This document shows positions 9,828 through 18,926 of a DNA stretch of 64,000 nucleotides, in pieces. Within the stretch, counting starts at the first letter, position 1, and each line of letters starts with the position of its first letter. The DNA is from Ornithinimicrobium pekingense DSM 21552 (GTDB lineage Bacteria > Actinomycetota > Actinomycetes > Actinomycetales > Dermatophilaceae), in assembly GCF_000421185.1 (NCBI RefSeq), contig NZ_ATWJ01000010.1, forward strand, positions 283,302 to 347,301, in the 5' to 3' direction. A model generated the notes under the pieces. That model did not search any database. It was given only the letters and a program-made list of their open reading frames with translations, and was not told where the DNA came from. The translations under genes were made by a program, and so were the position numbers.

Positions 9828-9858
9828 GGGGCGGGAGGGCATCATGCCCTCCCGCCCC
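9828..9858 (-). terminator. Strong hairpin between receptor and permease genes
   Basis: Arms of 15 nt, GGGGCGGGAGGGCAT and its exact complement, flank a single central base. It lies 60 nt after the receptor gene stop and has no T-run. Such a structure can stop part of the transcripts and protect the upstream mRNA, giving more receptor than permease, a known pattern in binding-protein transporters. The remainder of the 242-nt gap shows no gene. Confidence 0.65.
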
Positions 9859-9917
9859 GTACTGGCGACCGGCACCGGCAGCTCAGCTACCGGTGGTCGG
9901 CCGGGGAACGGCCTGGG

Positions 9918-11795
9918 TCAGTTGGCGCGGACCCACTGCTCGGCGTTCCACGACACACCGGTCTGGACCGAGGTGTGGCGCACGTTCTCCAGCGAGGAGT
10001 CGTAGCCGACGACGCCCGGGTGGGCGAAGACCGGGATGCCGTAGAGGGTGTCCCACAGCTCCTTCTCGATGACCTTGATCTGCTCCAGGTGGACCGCCGG
10101 GTCGTTGGAGGTGGCCAGGACGTCCCAGGCCTCGTCGACCGTCTCGTTGGAGTAGCCGCCGTAGTTCTGGCCGCCGTCCGTGGAGTAGATCGGCTGACCC
10201 GAGGCGATCTGCCCCGAGCCGGCCCACGCGAAGAGGGCGACCTCCCAGTCACCGGTCTCCAGCGGACCGCCCTGCTGGAAGAAGGTCGGGTCGCCGGCGT
10301 CGACGATGTTGAAGCCGGCCTCGTCGCAGGACGCCTTGATCGTGGTGACCTCGTCGGTGCGGCGCTGGTTGGGCGCCGAGTAGCCGATGCGGACCTCGAC
10401 CGGGGTCTCCAGACCGGCCTCCTCCAGCTTGGCCGCGGCACCCTCGATGTCGACCTCGTCGTAACGACCGTCGTAGGCCGCGTCGAGGACCTCCTGGTAG
10501 TCGTCCTGGAAGGGGAACTTCTCGCGCAGGTTCATGACCTGAGCCTCGGGGTTGATCGGCTGGATCAGGTTCTGCACGATCTGCTGGCGCGGGACGCACA
10601 TCGCGAACGCCTCGCGGGCCGCCAGGCCACCCTCGTCGTCGGAGAAGACCGAGCCCTCCGCGAAGTTGAAGTCCAGGTGCTCCCAGGTCATCTCGTCGCC
10701 CTGGAGCAGGCTGACGGTGTCGCCCATGTTGTTGAGCTGGTCGACGGTGTCGACCGTGGCCTGCGGCTCGATGACGTTGATGTCACCGTTCTGCAGGGCC
10801 TGCACGTGGGTCTCCGGCGCGGCGAACTTGAACACCAGGTTGGCCGTCGCCGGCGGGGTGCCCCAGAACTCCTCGTTCGGGACCAGGCCCAGGGACTGGT
10901 CCTTCTCCCAGACCGAGCCCTGCAGGGTGTAGGGACCGCTGGAGGGGACGATGGCCTCGTCGGCGATCTCGTAGTCGTTGAACACCCAGCCGGTGTTCCA
11001 GAACTCCGAGGCCTGCCCGACGGTCTCGCCGTCGCCGTCGATGATCGCCTGGGTCAGCTCGGCCGGGTCGAGGCCGGACTGCTCGGCCACGACGTGGGCC
11101 GGCTTGGCGGCGGAGACGACGAGCTCCCAGTCCGGGTAGGGCTCGGGGTAGACGACGGTGAAGGTCTTGCCGTCGACCTCGGCCTCGGGGACCTCGGGGA
11201 CGTACTTGCCGAAGGTGTCGGACACCGGGTCGAAGCCGAGGGCCTCCGCACCGCCGAGGGCCTCGGGGTTGGACGACGCCCACTCCAGCAGGTAGTCGTT
11301 GGCCGTGACGGGGGTGCCGTCGGACCAGACCGCCTCGTCGGAGATCGTGTACTCGACGGTCAGCGGGTCCTCAGAGGTGGTCTCGTAGGAGCCGAACCAC
11401 TCGTTGGGGTAGATCGCCCCGTCGGTGCCCCAGTACCAGAAGCCGCTCTGCACCTGGTTGTTGACCACGGCGTTGTAGGTCGAGTTGGTCGCAGAGGTGT
11501 CGCCGTTGTAGGCGTTGTACTGCTCCGAGCCGGTCGAGAACGAGATCTCGTCCTCGGCGGTGGTGACGTCACCCAGGTCGGCCTTGCCGGTCGAGCCGTC
11601 GCCCTCCCCGCCGGCCTCGTCGCCGGACGTGGCCGTCTCGTCGTCGGTGTCTCCGGTCTCGGAGTCGGTGTCGGTGTCACCACCCTGCTCGGCAGCGGTG
11701 GTGTCCTCCTCCGGGGTCTCGGTCTCGGACGTGCAGCCGGCCAGGGCCAGGGCACCGGCCGCAACGACAGCCATGGTCGCGCGCCTGATCTTCAA
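9918..11795 (-). CDS. Oligopeptide ABC transporter substrate-binding lipoprotein (TTG start)
   Basis: A 625-residue extracellular receptor of the SBP_bac_5 type. The chosen start is TTG at 11795, four bases after a perfect AGGAGG (11800-11805); the next ATG, seven codons inside, would cut the signal peptide. The N-terminus is KIRRATMAVVAAGALALAGC, a lipoprotein signal with lipobox LAGC. A linker of about 50 Thr/Glu/Asp residues follows, then the binding domain with WSDGTPVTANDYLLEW and EALGFDP blocks. It is the first gene of the transporter operon. Peptide specificity cannot be read from sequence. Confidence 0.93.
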   Translation of the reverse strand: MKIRRATMAVVAAGALALAGCTSETETPEEDTTAAEQGGDTDTDSETGDTDDETATSGDEAGGEGDGSTGKADLGDVTTAEDEISFSTGSEQYNAYNGDTSATNSTYNAVVNNQVQSGFWYWGTDGAIYPNEWFGSYETTSEDPLTVEYTISDEAVWSDGTPVTANDYLLEWASSNPEALGGAEALGFDPVSDTFGKYVPEVPEAEVDGKTFTVVYPEPYPDWELVVSAAKPAHVVAEQSGLDPAELTQAIIDGDGETVGQASEFWNTGWVFNDYEIADEAIVPSSGPYTLQGSVWEKDQSLGLVPNEEFWGTPPATANLVFKFAAPETHVQALQNGDINVIEPQATVDTVDQLNNMGDTVSLLQGDEMTWEHLDFNFAEGSVFSDDEGGLAAREAFAMCVPRQQIVQNLIQPINPEAQVMNLREKFPFQDDYQEVLDAAYDGRYDEVDIEGAAAKLEEAGLETPVEVRIGYSAPNQRRTDEVTTIKASCDEAGFNIVDAGDPTFFQQGGPLETGDWEVALFAWAGSGQIASGQPIYSTDGGQNYGGYSNETVDEAWDVLATSNDPAVHLEQIKVIEKELWDTLYGIPVFAHPGVVGYDSSLENVRHTSVQTGVSWNAEQWVRAN

Positions 11796-11938
11796 TGTTC
11801 CTCCTAGTGAGAAGCTCGGACCGGGGGTCACGGTCCACGGTGGCCGCGCCCAGGTCGGCGCCGAGCCGGGGGGTTGCGCACTGAACATAGGCACGTGCCG
11901 GGGGCCTGGGCTAGCGATGTGTCCGCACGGTGACCCGA

Positions 11939-11980
11939 TCGTTACGCATTTGAGACTTACTCGACCTGCCCCTACGTCAA
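11939..11980 (-). promoter_or_regulatory. Candidate promoter region of the peptide transporter operon
   Basis: In the 233-nt gap between priA and the receptor gene, the minus strand carries TTGACG (11975-11980), TAAGTC (11954-11959; spacing 15) and TAACGA (11939-11944). The TTGACG is a good -35, but neither -10 has ideal spacing. The following 140 nt would be a long 5' leader. Nothing else was recognised in this gap. Confidence 0.25.
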
Positions 11981-12028
11981 CCGGATGCGGTGACCATCGC
12001 CTCACCCGGCGCGGGACGTCGCCGCAGG

Positions 12029-14164
12029 TCAGAGCAGCCCGTCACCGGGGTCGAGGACGGCACGCACCACCTCGTCGGCCTTGCGGGCGCTGCGGGACGC
12101 ACGCACGGCCCTGACCCCGGCGGCGAGGCTGCCCGGCGGGTCGCCGTCCCCGGCGTCCCCCTCCCGGACGAGGACCTGCGCCTCGTCGCGCTCGTCGGCG
12201 AGCGGGCGGCCGAGGACCACGTGGCCCGCCGCACCCAGGGCCTCCACGACCTCATCCACCGCCCGGGCGGGGCCGCGCACGGCGGCGTGGCGCCGGGCGG
12301 GCGGCAGACCCAGCGCCGTCCGGTCGGCGAGCTCCCGGGTGGCCAGCCCCACCGGGTCCCACCGGACCAGGGCCTCCACCGCCGGCACCCCTGCGTGCGG
12401 CGGGGCGCCGCACAGCACGACCCGGGCCGCTGACGCACCGCCGGCGCCCGTCGGCCGGACCAGACCCGCGGCCGCCGTCCAGCGCCGCAGCGCCTCCACA
12501 CCGGCGTCGATGGTGGCGCGGTCCAGGAGCCGCCAGGCGTCCAGGAGGGCGACGGCGTGGTAACCGCTGGGAGCCCACGGCTCGGCTCCGGGCGTGGCGA
12601 CCACCAGGGCCGGTGCGTCGTCGACCCGGGCGACCACGTGCTGGCCCCCCGAGCTGATGACCCGCACGGACGGGAAGGCTCGGCCCAGCTCCTCCGCAGT
12701 GCGCTGCTCGCCGAGCCCGGCGGAGCGCAGCCGGCTCGACCCGCAGCTGCGGCACGCCTGCCCGGCACGCGCCGGCGTGCCGCACCAGCGGCACGCCGGT
12801 GTGCGGCCGCCGCCGCCGATCCCCACCGGCCCCTCGCAGCGGCTGCACCGCACCGGCGCCCGGCACTCCTGGCACGAGAGCGAGACCACATACCCCTGCC
12901 GCGGCACCTGGACCAGGACCGGTCCGTGCTCGAGCCCCTCCCGCAGGGCCCGCCACGCCACCGAGGGGATGCGCGCGCTCCGGGCGGCCGCGTCACGGTC
13001 CTGCTGGTGGCCCTCGCCGGCCACCACCACGGCCGGGGCTACGGCACGGACGGTCCCTCGCGCCGCGCTGACGTCGGGCAGCTCCCCCCGCTCCACCCAC
13101 GACTGCAGCTCCACGCTGCGGCCCAGGCCTCCTACGAGCAGTCCGGCGCCCTCGGTCCTGGCCCGCACCCGCAGGACCTCCCGCACGTGGGGATAGGGGG
13201 CGCGGGGCTCGTGGTGCAGGTCGTCGCCGTCGTCCCAGCACGCGAACAGCCCGGCGTCGCGGACCGGCGCCCAGGCCGCCGACCGTGTCCCGACGACGAC
13301 GCGGGCGTGGCCGCGCAGCACCGTCAGGAACGCGCGGTAGCGCGCCTCCGGCCCCAGGTCGGCGGTGAGCTGGACGCACTCGCCCTCCCCCACCAGCGCC
13401 TCCACCTCGGGCACCAGCCGGGCGACGTCACGGTGGTCGGGCACGACGACCACCGCGCTGCGGCCGCTGCGCCAGGTGGCGGCCACCACCTCCGCCAGGG
13501 CCGTGGCCCAGCCCCGCCCGTGCGGCTGCGCGGGAAGCGCGAGCCAGGCCGCCGACGGCGACTCCCCCGCGGCGAGCCGGCGGAGCAGGGCGGGACCTGC
13601 CGGGTATGCGGCCCACGCGCCGCCGAGAGTCCCACGGTCGCGGGCGGTCGGGTCGGCGTCGGCAGGGTCGACCCGACCGTCCTCGGCGGGCCCTGGGGAG
13701 ACGCCGCGCTCGGCCCGGGCGTGCCGAGGTGGGACGGCCAGCCGCAGGACGTCCGCCAGGCTGCCGCCGTAGTGGTCGGCGACCTCGCGCGCGGCCGCGG
13801 CCACGGAGGGCGTCAGCACGGGTTCGGGGCTGACCACCCTGCGCAGCGGTGCCAGCCGTCCCGTGTGCTCGGCGACGTCGTGCCGGGCGAGCAGGAAGCC
13901 GTCGTGGTCGCGCCCGGCGAACCGCACGCGCACCCGGGCGCCCGGGCGTGCCTCGTCGTCCAGCTCGGCCGGCACGAGGTACTCGAAAGGGCGGTCGAGG
14001 TGCGCCAGGGGTGTGTCGACGACGACCGTGGCCACCGGTGCGGCGGTCGCCGTCGGACGCTCGGCGACCGGGGCCCTGCTCGGCGCCCGGCGACGGGCGA
14101 CCGGCACCGGGACCAGCGCCAGCTGCTCGCCGGCGTCCTCCGCGGCACCTGACCTGTCCGTCAT
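12029..14164 (-). CDS. priA: Primosomal protein N' (PriA), actinobacterial form without helicase motifs
   Basis: A 711-residue PriA homologue thought to help restart replication at stalled forks. The N-terminal DNA-binding domain (VVVDTPLAHLDRPFEYLVP) and the eight-cysteine zinc region (CQECRAPVRCSRCEG to CRSCG) are present. The Walker A position reads PAQPHGRGWATAL, with no GKT, and the DEAH position reads WDDGDD, so ATPase activity is unlikely. This loss is known for actinobacterial PriA. The ATG overlaps the metK stop by one base, so metK and priA are co-translated. A structural or loading role is inferred. Confidence 0.9.
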   Translation of the reverse strand: MTDRSGAAEDAGEQLALVPVPVARRRAPSRAPVAERPTATAAPVATVVVDTPLAHLDRPFEYLVPAELDDEARPGARVRVRFAGRDHDGFLLARHDVAEHTGRLAPLRRVVSPEPVLTPSVAAAAREVADHYGGSLADVLRLAVPPRHARAERGVSPGPAEDGRVDPADADPTARDRGTLGGAWAAYPAGPALLRRLAAGESPSAAWLALPAQPHGRGWATALAEVVAATWRSGRSAVVVVPDHRDVARLVPEVEALVGEGECVQLTADLGPEARYRAFLTVLRGHARVVVGTRSAAWAPVRDAGLFACWDDGDDLHHEPRAPYPHVREVLRVRARTEGAGLLVGGLGRSVELQSWVERGELPDVSAARGTVRAVAPAVVVAGEGHQQDRDAAARSARIPSVAWRALREGLEHGPVLVQVPRQGYVVSLSCQECRAPVRCSRCEGPVGIGGGGRTPACRWCGTPARAGQACRSCGSSRLRSAGLGEQRTAEELGRAFPSVRVISSGGQHVVARVDDAPALVVATPGAEPWAPSGYHAVALLDAWRLLDRATIDAGVEALRRWTAAAGLVRPTGAGGASAARVVLCGAPPHAGVPAVEALVRWDPVGLATRELADRTALGLPPARRHAAVRGPARAVDEVVEALGAAGHVVLGRPLADERDEAQVLVREGDAGDGDPPGSLAAGVRAVRASRSARKADEVVRAVLDPGDGLL

Positions 14165-15378
14165 CACACCGCGCGGCGGAGCTCCTCGACGCGGTCCAGC
14201 CGCTCCCACGTGAAGGGGTTGTCCACGCCGTCGGCCACGGTGCGGCCGAAGTGGCCGTAGGCGGCGGTCGGCCGGTAGATCGGCCGGAGCAGGTCCAGCT
14301 CGTGGACGATCGCCGCCGGGCGCAGGTCGAACACCTTCGTGACGGCGTCCTGGATGCGCTCGGTGGGCACGGTCTCGGTGCCGAAGGTCTCGACGTAGAG
14401 CCCGACGGGCTGGGCCGTGCCGATGGCGTAGGCGACCTGGATCTCGCACCGGCGCGCCAGCCCCGCGGCCACGACGTGCTTGGCGACCCACCGCATGGCG
14501 TAGGCGGCCGAGCGGTCGACCTTGGACGGGTCCTTGCCGGAGAAGGCGCCACCACCGTGCCGGGCCATGCCGCCGTAGGTGTCGACGATGATCTTGCGTC
14601 CCGTCAGACCGGCGTCACCCATGGGGCCGCCGATCGTGAAGATGCCGGTCGGGTTGACGAGCAGCCGGTAGCCGTCGGTCGTCAGGTCGACCCCCGACTC
14701 GTGCAGCTCGGCCAGGACCGGGCTGATCACCCGCTCCCGGATGTCGGGGGCCAGCTGGTCCTCCAGCGAGATGTCACGTGCGTGCTGGGTGGACAGCACC
14801 ACCGTGTCGAGGCGGACCGGTCGGTCGTCCTCGTAGGCGATGGTCACCTGGGTCTTGCCGTCGGGCCGCAGGTAGTCCAGCTCGCCGCTCTTGCGCACGT
14901 GGCTCAGCCGCTCGGCCAGCCGGTGGGCCAGGTGGCCCGGGATCGGCATCAGCTCGGGGGTGTCGTCGCAGGCGTAGCCGAACATCAGCCCCTGGTCGCC
15001 CGCCCCCTGCACGTCGTAGGGGTCTGCGCCGCCGTCCTCGCGGCTGGCCATCGCGGTGTCCACCCCGACAGCGATGTCCTCGGACTGGTCGCCGATCGAG
15101 ATCTCCACCCCGCAGGTCCGGCCGTCGAAACCCTTGTAGGAGTTGTCGTAGCCGATCTCCAGGATGGTGTCGCGCACGATCTTGGGGATGTTGGCGTAGC
15201 CGCTGGTGCGGACCTCGCCGGCCACGTGGACCAGCCCGGTCGTGACCATCGTCTCCACGGCCACGCGGGAGTGCGGGTCCTGGCGCAGCAGCTCGTCGAG
15301 GATGCTGTCGCTGATCTGGTCGCAGATCTTGTCGGGATGTCCCTCGGTGACGGACTCGGACGTGAACAGGCGGGCCAT
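14164..15378 (-). CDS. metK: S-adenosylmethionine synthetase
   Basis: Makes SAM from methionine and ATP in the cytoplasm; homotetramer in the family. The 404-residue protein begins [18 protein letters not shown], with GHPDK binding ATP, followed by [12 protein letters not shown] and the P-loop-like [19 protein letters not shown]. Length and start are typical, and a GAGGAG ribosome site lies four bases before the ATG. It follows coaBC-type genes after a promoter-containing gap and leads into priA. Confidence 0.98.
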   Translation of the reverse strand: MARLFTSESVTEGHPDKICDQISDSILDELLRQDPHSRVAVETMVTTGLVHVAGEVRTSGYANIPKIVRDTILEIGYDNSYKGFDGRTCGVEISIGDQSEDIAVGVDTAMASREDGGADPYDVQGAGDQGLMFGYACDDTPELMPIPGHLAHRLAERLSHVRKSGELDYLRPDGKTQVTIAYEDDRPVRLDTVVLSTQHARDISLEDQLAPDIRERVISPVLAELHESGVDLTTDGYRLLVNPTGIFTIGGPMGDAGLTGRKIIVDTYGGMARHGGGAFSGKDPSKVDRSAAYAMRWVAKHVVAAGLARRCEIQVAYAIGTAQPVGLYVETFGTETVPTERIQDAVTKVFDLRPAAIVHELDLLRPIYRPTAAYGHFGRTVADGVDNPFTWERLDRVEELRRAV

Positions 15379-15420
15379 GGGTCTCCTCGCGGGTCGCAGC
15401 GGCTGCTGGCTCGAACCGGA

Positions 15421-15426
15421 AGTCTA
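15421..15426 (-). promoter_or_regulatory. Candidate -10 element of metK
   Basis: TAGACT in the context CCGTAGACTTCC lies 43 nt before the metK start. The same hexamer stands before aspS, efp and pyrG in this window. Upstream, GGTCCG and CGGACC form an inverted repeat where a -35 would sit. No SAM riboswitch was recognised in the 114-nt gap. Confidence 0.45.
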
Positions 15427-15492
15427 CGGTCCGCCTCCGACGGACCATCGAGGCCGTCCCGACCCGCGCGGTCCGGGGACGGGCGCCGCGGC

Positions 15493-16737
15493 TCAGGGCA
15501 GCTGCGGTACGACGGTGTCCCAGATCGCCTCGGCGACCGCCGTCTTGGTGACCGGGCCCACGGTCACCGTCTCCTCGGTGCCGGGCCTGAGGAGGTGGAC
15601 CGTGCTGGTGTCCTCGCCGAACGTCTTGTCGGTGCCGACCTCGTTGGCCACCAGCAGGTCGCAGCCCTTGCGCGCGAGCTTGGCCCGGGCCAGGTCGAGG
15701 ACGTCCCCGGTGCCGTCACCGGTCTCGGCCGCGAACCCCACGATGTAGGGACGGTCGTGCTGGCCACGGTCGCGCACCAGGCCGGCCAGGACGTCGGGGT
15801 TGCGCACGAGCTCGATGGTCGGCGCGCTCTCGTCCCCCTGGCCGTGGCTCTTCTTGATCTTGGCCTCGGCGTAGCGCGCGGGGCGGAAGTCCGCCACGGC
15901 GGCCGCCATCACCACGGCGTCCACGTCACCCGCGGCCACGGCCGCGGTCACCGCCTGCTGCAGCTCCAGCGCGGTGCCGACCGCGACCACCTCGCAGCCG
16001 TCGGGCACGGCCAGGGCGACGTTGGCCGAGACCAGGGTGACCCGGGCACCGCGGCGCGCGGCGTCGGCGGCGACGGCGTACCCCTGCTTGCCGGAGGAGC
16101 GGTTGCCCAGGAAGCGCACGGGGTCCAGCGGCTCGCGCGTCCCGCCTGCCGAGACCACCACGTGGCGTCCGGCCAGGTCCCCGCCGGTGCCGCTCCCGGG
16201 TGCGCCCGCCCCGCCCGGGACGGCCGCCAGGGCGGCCGCGACGATGTCCTCCGGGTCAGGCAGCCGGCCGGGGCCGGTGTCCGTGCCGGTGAGCCGCCCC
16301 GAGGCCGGGTCGACCACCGTCACGCCGCGCGCCCGCAGGGTGGCCACGTTGGCGACCGTGGCCGGGTGGTCCCACATCTCGGTGTGCATGGCCGGGGCCA
16401 GCACCACCGGGCAGCGGGCGGCCAGCAGCGTGGTGGTGAGCAGGTCGTCGGCCAGGCCGGAGGCGGCCCGCGCCAGCAGGTCGGCCGTCGCCGGCGCGAC
16501 CAGCACCAGGTCGGCCTCCTGGCCGAGCCGGACGTGGTTCACGGAGGGCACGTCGTCCCAGACCTCGCTGGTCACGGGCCGACCGCTCAGGGCCTCCCAG
16601 GTGGGCGCACCGACGAAGCGCAGGGCCGCCGCGGTCGGCACGACCGTGACCTGGTGCCCCGCCTCGGTCAGCAGCCGCAGCACGAGGGCGGCCTTGTAGG
16701 CGGCGATGCCGCCGCTGACCCCGAGGACGACCCGCAC
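15493..16737 (-). CDS. coaBC: Bifunctional phosphopantothenoylcysteine decarboxylase / phosphopantothenate-cysteine ligase
   Basis: Catalyses two consecutive steps of coenzyme A synthesis. The 414-residue protein starts at GTG with MRVVLGVSGGIAAYKAALVL, an FMN-dependent CoaC domain (residues 1-180) that includes the PAMHTEMW active-site block. The CoaB ligase follows, with the dimer and CTP-binding region FLGNRSSGKQGYAVA and VMAAAVADFRP. Order and size match the standard fusion. It is 18 nt after rpoZ, the usual gmk-rpoZ-coaBC order of actinobacteria. Confidence 0.96.
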   Translation of the reverse strand: MRVVLGVSGGIAAYKAALVLRLLTEAGHQVTVVPTAAALRFVGAPTWEALSGRPVTSEVWDDVPSVNHVRLGQEADLVLVAPATADLLARAASGLADDLLTTTLLAARCPVVLAPAMHTEMWDHPATVANVATLRARGVTVVDPASGRLTGTDTGPGRLPDPEDIVAAALAAVPGGAGAPGSGTGGDLAGRHVVVSAGGTREPLDPVRFLGNRSSGKQGYAVAADAARRGARVTLVSANVALAVPDGCEVVAVGTALELQQAVTAAVAAGDVDAVVMAAAVADFRPARYAEAKIKKSHGQGDESAPTIELVRNPDVLAGLVRDRGQHDRPYIVGFAAETGDGTGDVLDLARAKLARKGCDLLVANEVGTDKTFGEDTSTVHLLRPGTEETVTVGPVTKTAVAEAIWDTVVPQLP

Positions 16738-16755
16738 CGTGTCGGGTCCCTGCCG

Positions 16756-17028
16756 TCAGTTCTCGGGCGAGCTGGTGTGCAGCTTGCCCTGGTCGATCTC
16801 GTGCAGCGCGATGGACAGCGGCTTGTCGGTGGCGTCCGCCTCGACGAGGGGCCCGACGTACTCGAGGAGACCCTCGGAGAGCTGGGAGTAGTAGGCGTTG
16901 ATCTGGCGGGCCCGCTTGGCGGCGTAGATCACGAGGGCGTACTTGCTGTCGGCCCGCTCCAGGAGGCTGTCGATCGGCGGGTTGGTGATGCCGTCGGGGT
17001 GGGCGATGGTGCCGGTCACGTTCGTCAC
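16756..17028 (-). CDS. rpoZ: RNA polymerase omega subunit
   Basis: A 90-residue protein that helps assemble RNA polymerase by holding the beta' subunit. It contains [28 protein letters not shown] in pieces typical of omega ([23 protein letters not shown]). The GTG start overlaps the gmk stop (GTGA). Sequence, size and position between gmk and coaBC all agree. Confidence 0.96.
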   Translation of the reverse strand: MTNVTGTIAHPDGITNPPIDSLLERADSKYALVIYAAKRARQINAYYSQLSEGLLEYVGPLVEADATDKPLSIALHEIDQGKLHTSSPEN

Positions 17029-17639
17029 GAATCCTTTGCTGGGGTGGGGTCAACCATCAATGATACGAGGTGCTCGGCCGCCCGGGCGACATCGTCGTTG
17101 ACGATCGTCACGTCGAACTCCTCCTGGGCGGCCAGCTCCTCCCTGGCGGTGCGCAGCCGGACCTCCCGTTCCTCGGGGGTCTCGGTGCCCCGGCCGACCA
17201 GCCGGGAGACGAGCTCGTCCCAGGACGGCGGGGCGAGGAAGACGAAGAGCGCCTCGGGCATGACCCCGCGGACCTGCCGCGCACCCTGCAGGTCGATCTC
17301 GAGCAGCGCCGGCCGCCCGGCGGCCAGCGCCTCCTGCACCGGCAGGCGCGGCGTGCCGTAGCGCGAGCGCCCGTGCACGTGGGCCGACTCGAGCAGCTGG
17401 CCCTCGCGCTCCAGCCGGTCGAACTCCGCCTCGTCGACGAAGTGGTAGTGCCGCCCGTCCACCTCGCCCGGGCGCGGCCGACGGGTGGTCGCCGACACCG
17501 ACAGCCACACGTCGGGGTAGTGCTCGCGGACGTACGCCGCGACCGTCCCCTTCCCCACCGCGGTGGGTCCGGCGAGGACGACCAGACGCCGGCCCGACCC
17601 GGTGGGCGAGGGCCGGCCGTGGGCTGGGCGCGTGCTCAG
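17025..17639 (-). CDS. gmk: Guanylate kinase, probable CTG start
   Basis: Phosphorylates GMP to GDP. The domain is complete: P-loop [12 protein letters not shown], then [16 protein letters not shown] and [12 protein letters not shown]. No ATG, GTG or TTG lies in frame between the mihF region and the P-loop. The only GTG is inside the P-loop itself and the nearest upstream starts are far within pyrF-proximal DNA. A CTG at 17639 overlaps the mihF stop as CTGA, mimicking the ATGA/GTGA couplings of its neighbours, and would give 204 residues, a normal size. I therefore infer CTG initiation by coupling. A sequencing error is the alternative. Confidence 0.9.
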   Translation of the reverse strand: MSTRPAHGRPSPTGSGRRLVVLAGPTAVGKGTVAAYVREHYPDVWLSVSATTRRPRPGEVDGRHYHFVDEAEFDRLEREGQLLESAHVHGRSRYGTPRLPVQEALAAGRPALLEIDLQGARQVRGVMPEALFVFLAPPSWDELVSRLVGRGTETPEEREVRLRTAREELAAQEEFDVTIVNDDVARAAEHLVSLMVDPTPAKDS

Positions 17640-17953
17640 CTCTCGCCGAAGCGCTCCAGGAGCTGGGCCACCTGGTTGGCGCCCAGACCCCGCACACGCC
17701 GGCTCTCGGAGATGCCGATCTCCTCCATCATCTGCCGGGCGCGGACCCGACCGACCCCGGGCATCGACTCGAGCAGCGCGGAGACCTTCATCTTGCCGAC
17801 GACGTCGTTCTCCTTGCCCTGGTCGATGACTTCCTTGAGGGATCCCTGCGCGTTCTTCAGACGGTTCTTCACGGCGGCTCGCTCTCGGCGGGCCGCCGCC
17901 GCCTTGGCGAGCGCCTCGGCTCGCTGCTCGGGCGTCAGCTGGGGAAGGGCCAC
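17636..17953 (-). CDS. mihF: Integration host factor, actinobacterial type (mIHF)
   Basis: A 105-residue nucleoid protein that bends DNA and shapes the chromosome in actinobacteria. It has the usual mIHF length, the start MALPQLTPEQRAEAL and a helix-two-turn-helix region with PGVGRVRARQMMEEIGIS near residues 65-85. The GTG start follows GAGGAG with 7 nt spacing. It is not related to enteric IhfA/B. A good promoter lies upstream, and it is the first gene of the mihF-gmk-rpoZ-coaBC run. Confidence 0.94.
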   Translation of the reverse strand: MALPQLTPEQRAEALAKAAAARRERAAVKNRLKNAQGSLKEVIDQGKENDVVGKMKVSALLESMPGVGRVRARQMMEEIGISESRRVRGLGANQVAQLLERFGES

Positions 17954-18006
17954 GCTCCAACTCCTCGGTCTGCGGTCTGCCGCGGACGAAGCGCCCGCTA
18001 GCAGGG

Positions 18007-18036
18007 AACCTACCGAGTGGGGAGGGCGTCTGCCAA
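18007..18036 (-). promoter_or_regulatory. Candidate promoter of the mihF-gmk-rpoZ operon
   Basis: On the minus strand TTGGCA (18031-18036) and TAGGTT (18007-18012) are 18 nt apart, close to the sigma-70-type consensus. They lie about 54 nt before the mihF start, in the 133-nt gap after pyrF. A run of six A residues and a CGGGG/CCCCG hairpin near 18060-18080 complete the gap. Confidence 0.5.
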
Positions 18037-18086
18037 CCCGAAGGAGCCGGCGGGCGGGGTCGTGTCCCCGGGGTTTTTTGTGCAGG

Positions 18087-18926
18087 TCAGGAGCCCAACG
18101 CCCGCTGCAGCCGCGCCGACCAGTCGCGGGCGAGGGCGCGCAGGCCCTCGGGATCGGGTCCGGCGGAGGAAACCCCGCGGCTGATCGGCACCAGCACCCG
18201 CTCGCGCAGGGCTGCGAACGTCCGGGCGACATCCTCGGGCCCGGCGCCCTGGGCCCCCACCCCCGGCGCCAGCACGGGGGCGCCCGTCGCGGCGAGGTCG
18301 ATGCCGAGCTCAGCGGGCGTCCTGGGCAGCGTGGCACCCACCACGAGGCCGATGTCGCCGAAGGGCATCAGCCCCGTGTTGTCGGCGGCGACGGCAGCGG
18401 CCACCCGCGCCGCGACCGGCGGGTCGCCGACGAGCTGCACGTCGGCTCCCTCCGGGTTGGACGTCAGGCCGAGCACCCAGACGCCACGCCCGCCGGCGCG
18501 GGCCAGGTCCAGCGCGGGCCGCAGGGAGCCGTAGCCGAGGTAGGGGCTCAGCGTCACGGAGTCGGCGGCCAGCGGGGCGCCGTCGGCCAGGTATGCGGTC
18601 GCGTAGGCGCCCATGGTCGAGCCGATGTCCCCACGCTTGACGTCCAGCACGGTGAGCACGCCCCGCTGCCGACAGGCCTGCAGCACCTCCTCCAGGACGG
18701 CCACGCCCGCCGACCCGTGCCGCTCGTAGAAGGCCGACTGCGGCTTCACCGCGGCGCACTCCCCGGTGACGGCGTCCAGCACCGTGCGGCTGAACGTGCG
18801 CAACCCCTCCGCCGAGTCGGGCAGCCCCCAGTCGGCCAGCAGGTGCGCGTGCGGGTCGAGACCGACGCAGAGCGGTCCCCGCTCCTCCATCGCGGCGGCC
18901 AGTCGGGCTCCGAAGTGCGGGCTCAT
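18087..18926 (-). CDS. pyrF: Orotidine 5'-phosphate decarboxylase
   Basis: Decarboxylates OMP to UMP, the last step of UMP synthesis. The 279-residue protein is of the longer type-2 class common in actinobacteria. It shows FGARLAAAMEERGPLCVGLDPH, split here as FGARL and CVGLDPH, and the catalytic block VLDVKRGDIGSTMGAYA with its Lys and Asp. The ATG overlaps the stop of the preceding gene by ATGA. It is the last gene of the pyr operon. Confidence 0.96.
   Translation of the reverse strand: MSPHFGARLAAAMEERGPLCVGLDPHAHLLADWGLPDSAEGLRTFSRTVLDAVTGECAAVKPQSAFYERHGSAGVAVLEEVLQACRQRGVLTVLDVKRGDIGSTMGAYATAYLADGAPLAADSVTLSPYLGYGSLRPALDLARAGGRGVWVLGLTSNPEGADVQLVGDPPVAARVAAAVAADNTGLMPFGDIGLVVGATLPRTPAELGIDLAATGAPVLAPGVGAQGAGPEDVARTFAALRERVLVPISRGVSSAGPDPEGLRALARDWSARLQRALGS

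Noticed and set aside
15379..15492. SAM riboswitch before metK
   Set aside because: Only a short inverted repeat and a -10 hexamer fit in this 114-nt gap; no SAM-binding core was recognised.
18055..18080. Intrinsic terminator CCCCGGGG followed by six T on the plus strand
   Set aside because: No plus-strand gene ends there; on the minus strand, where genes lie, the run is of A and precedes the stem.
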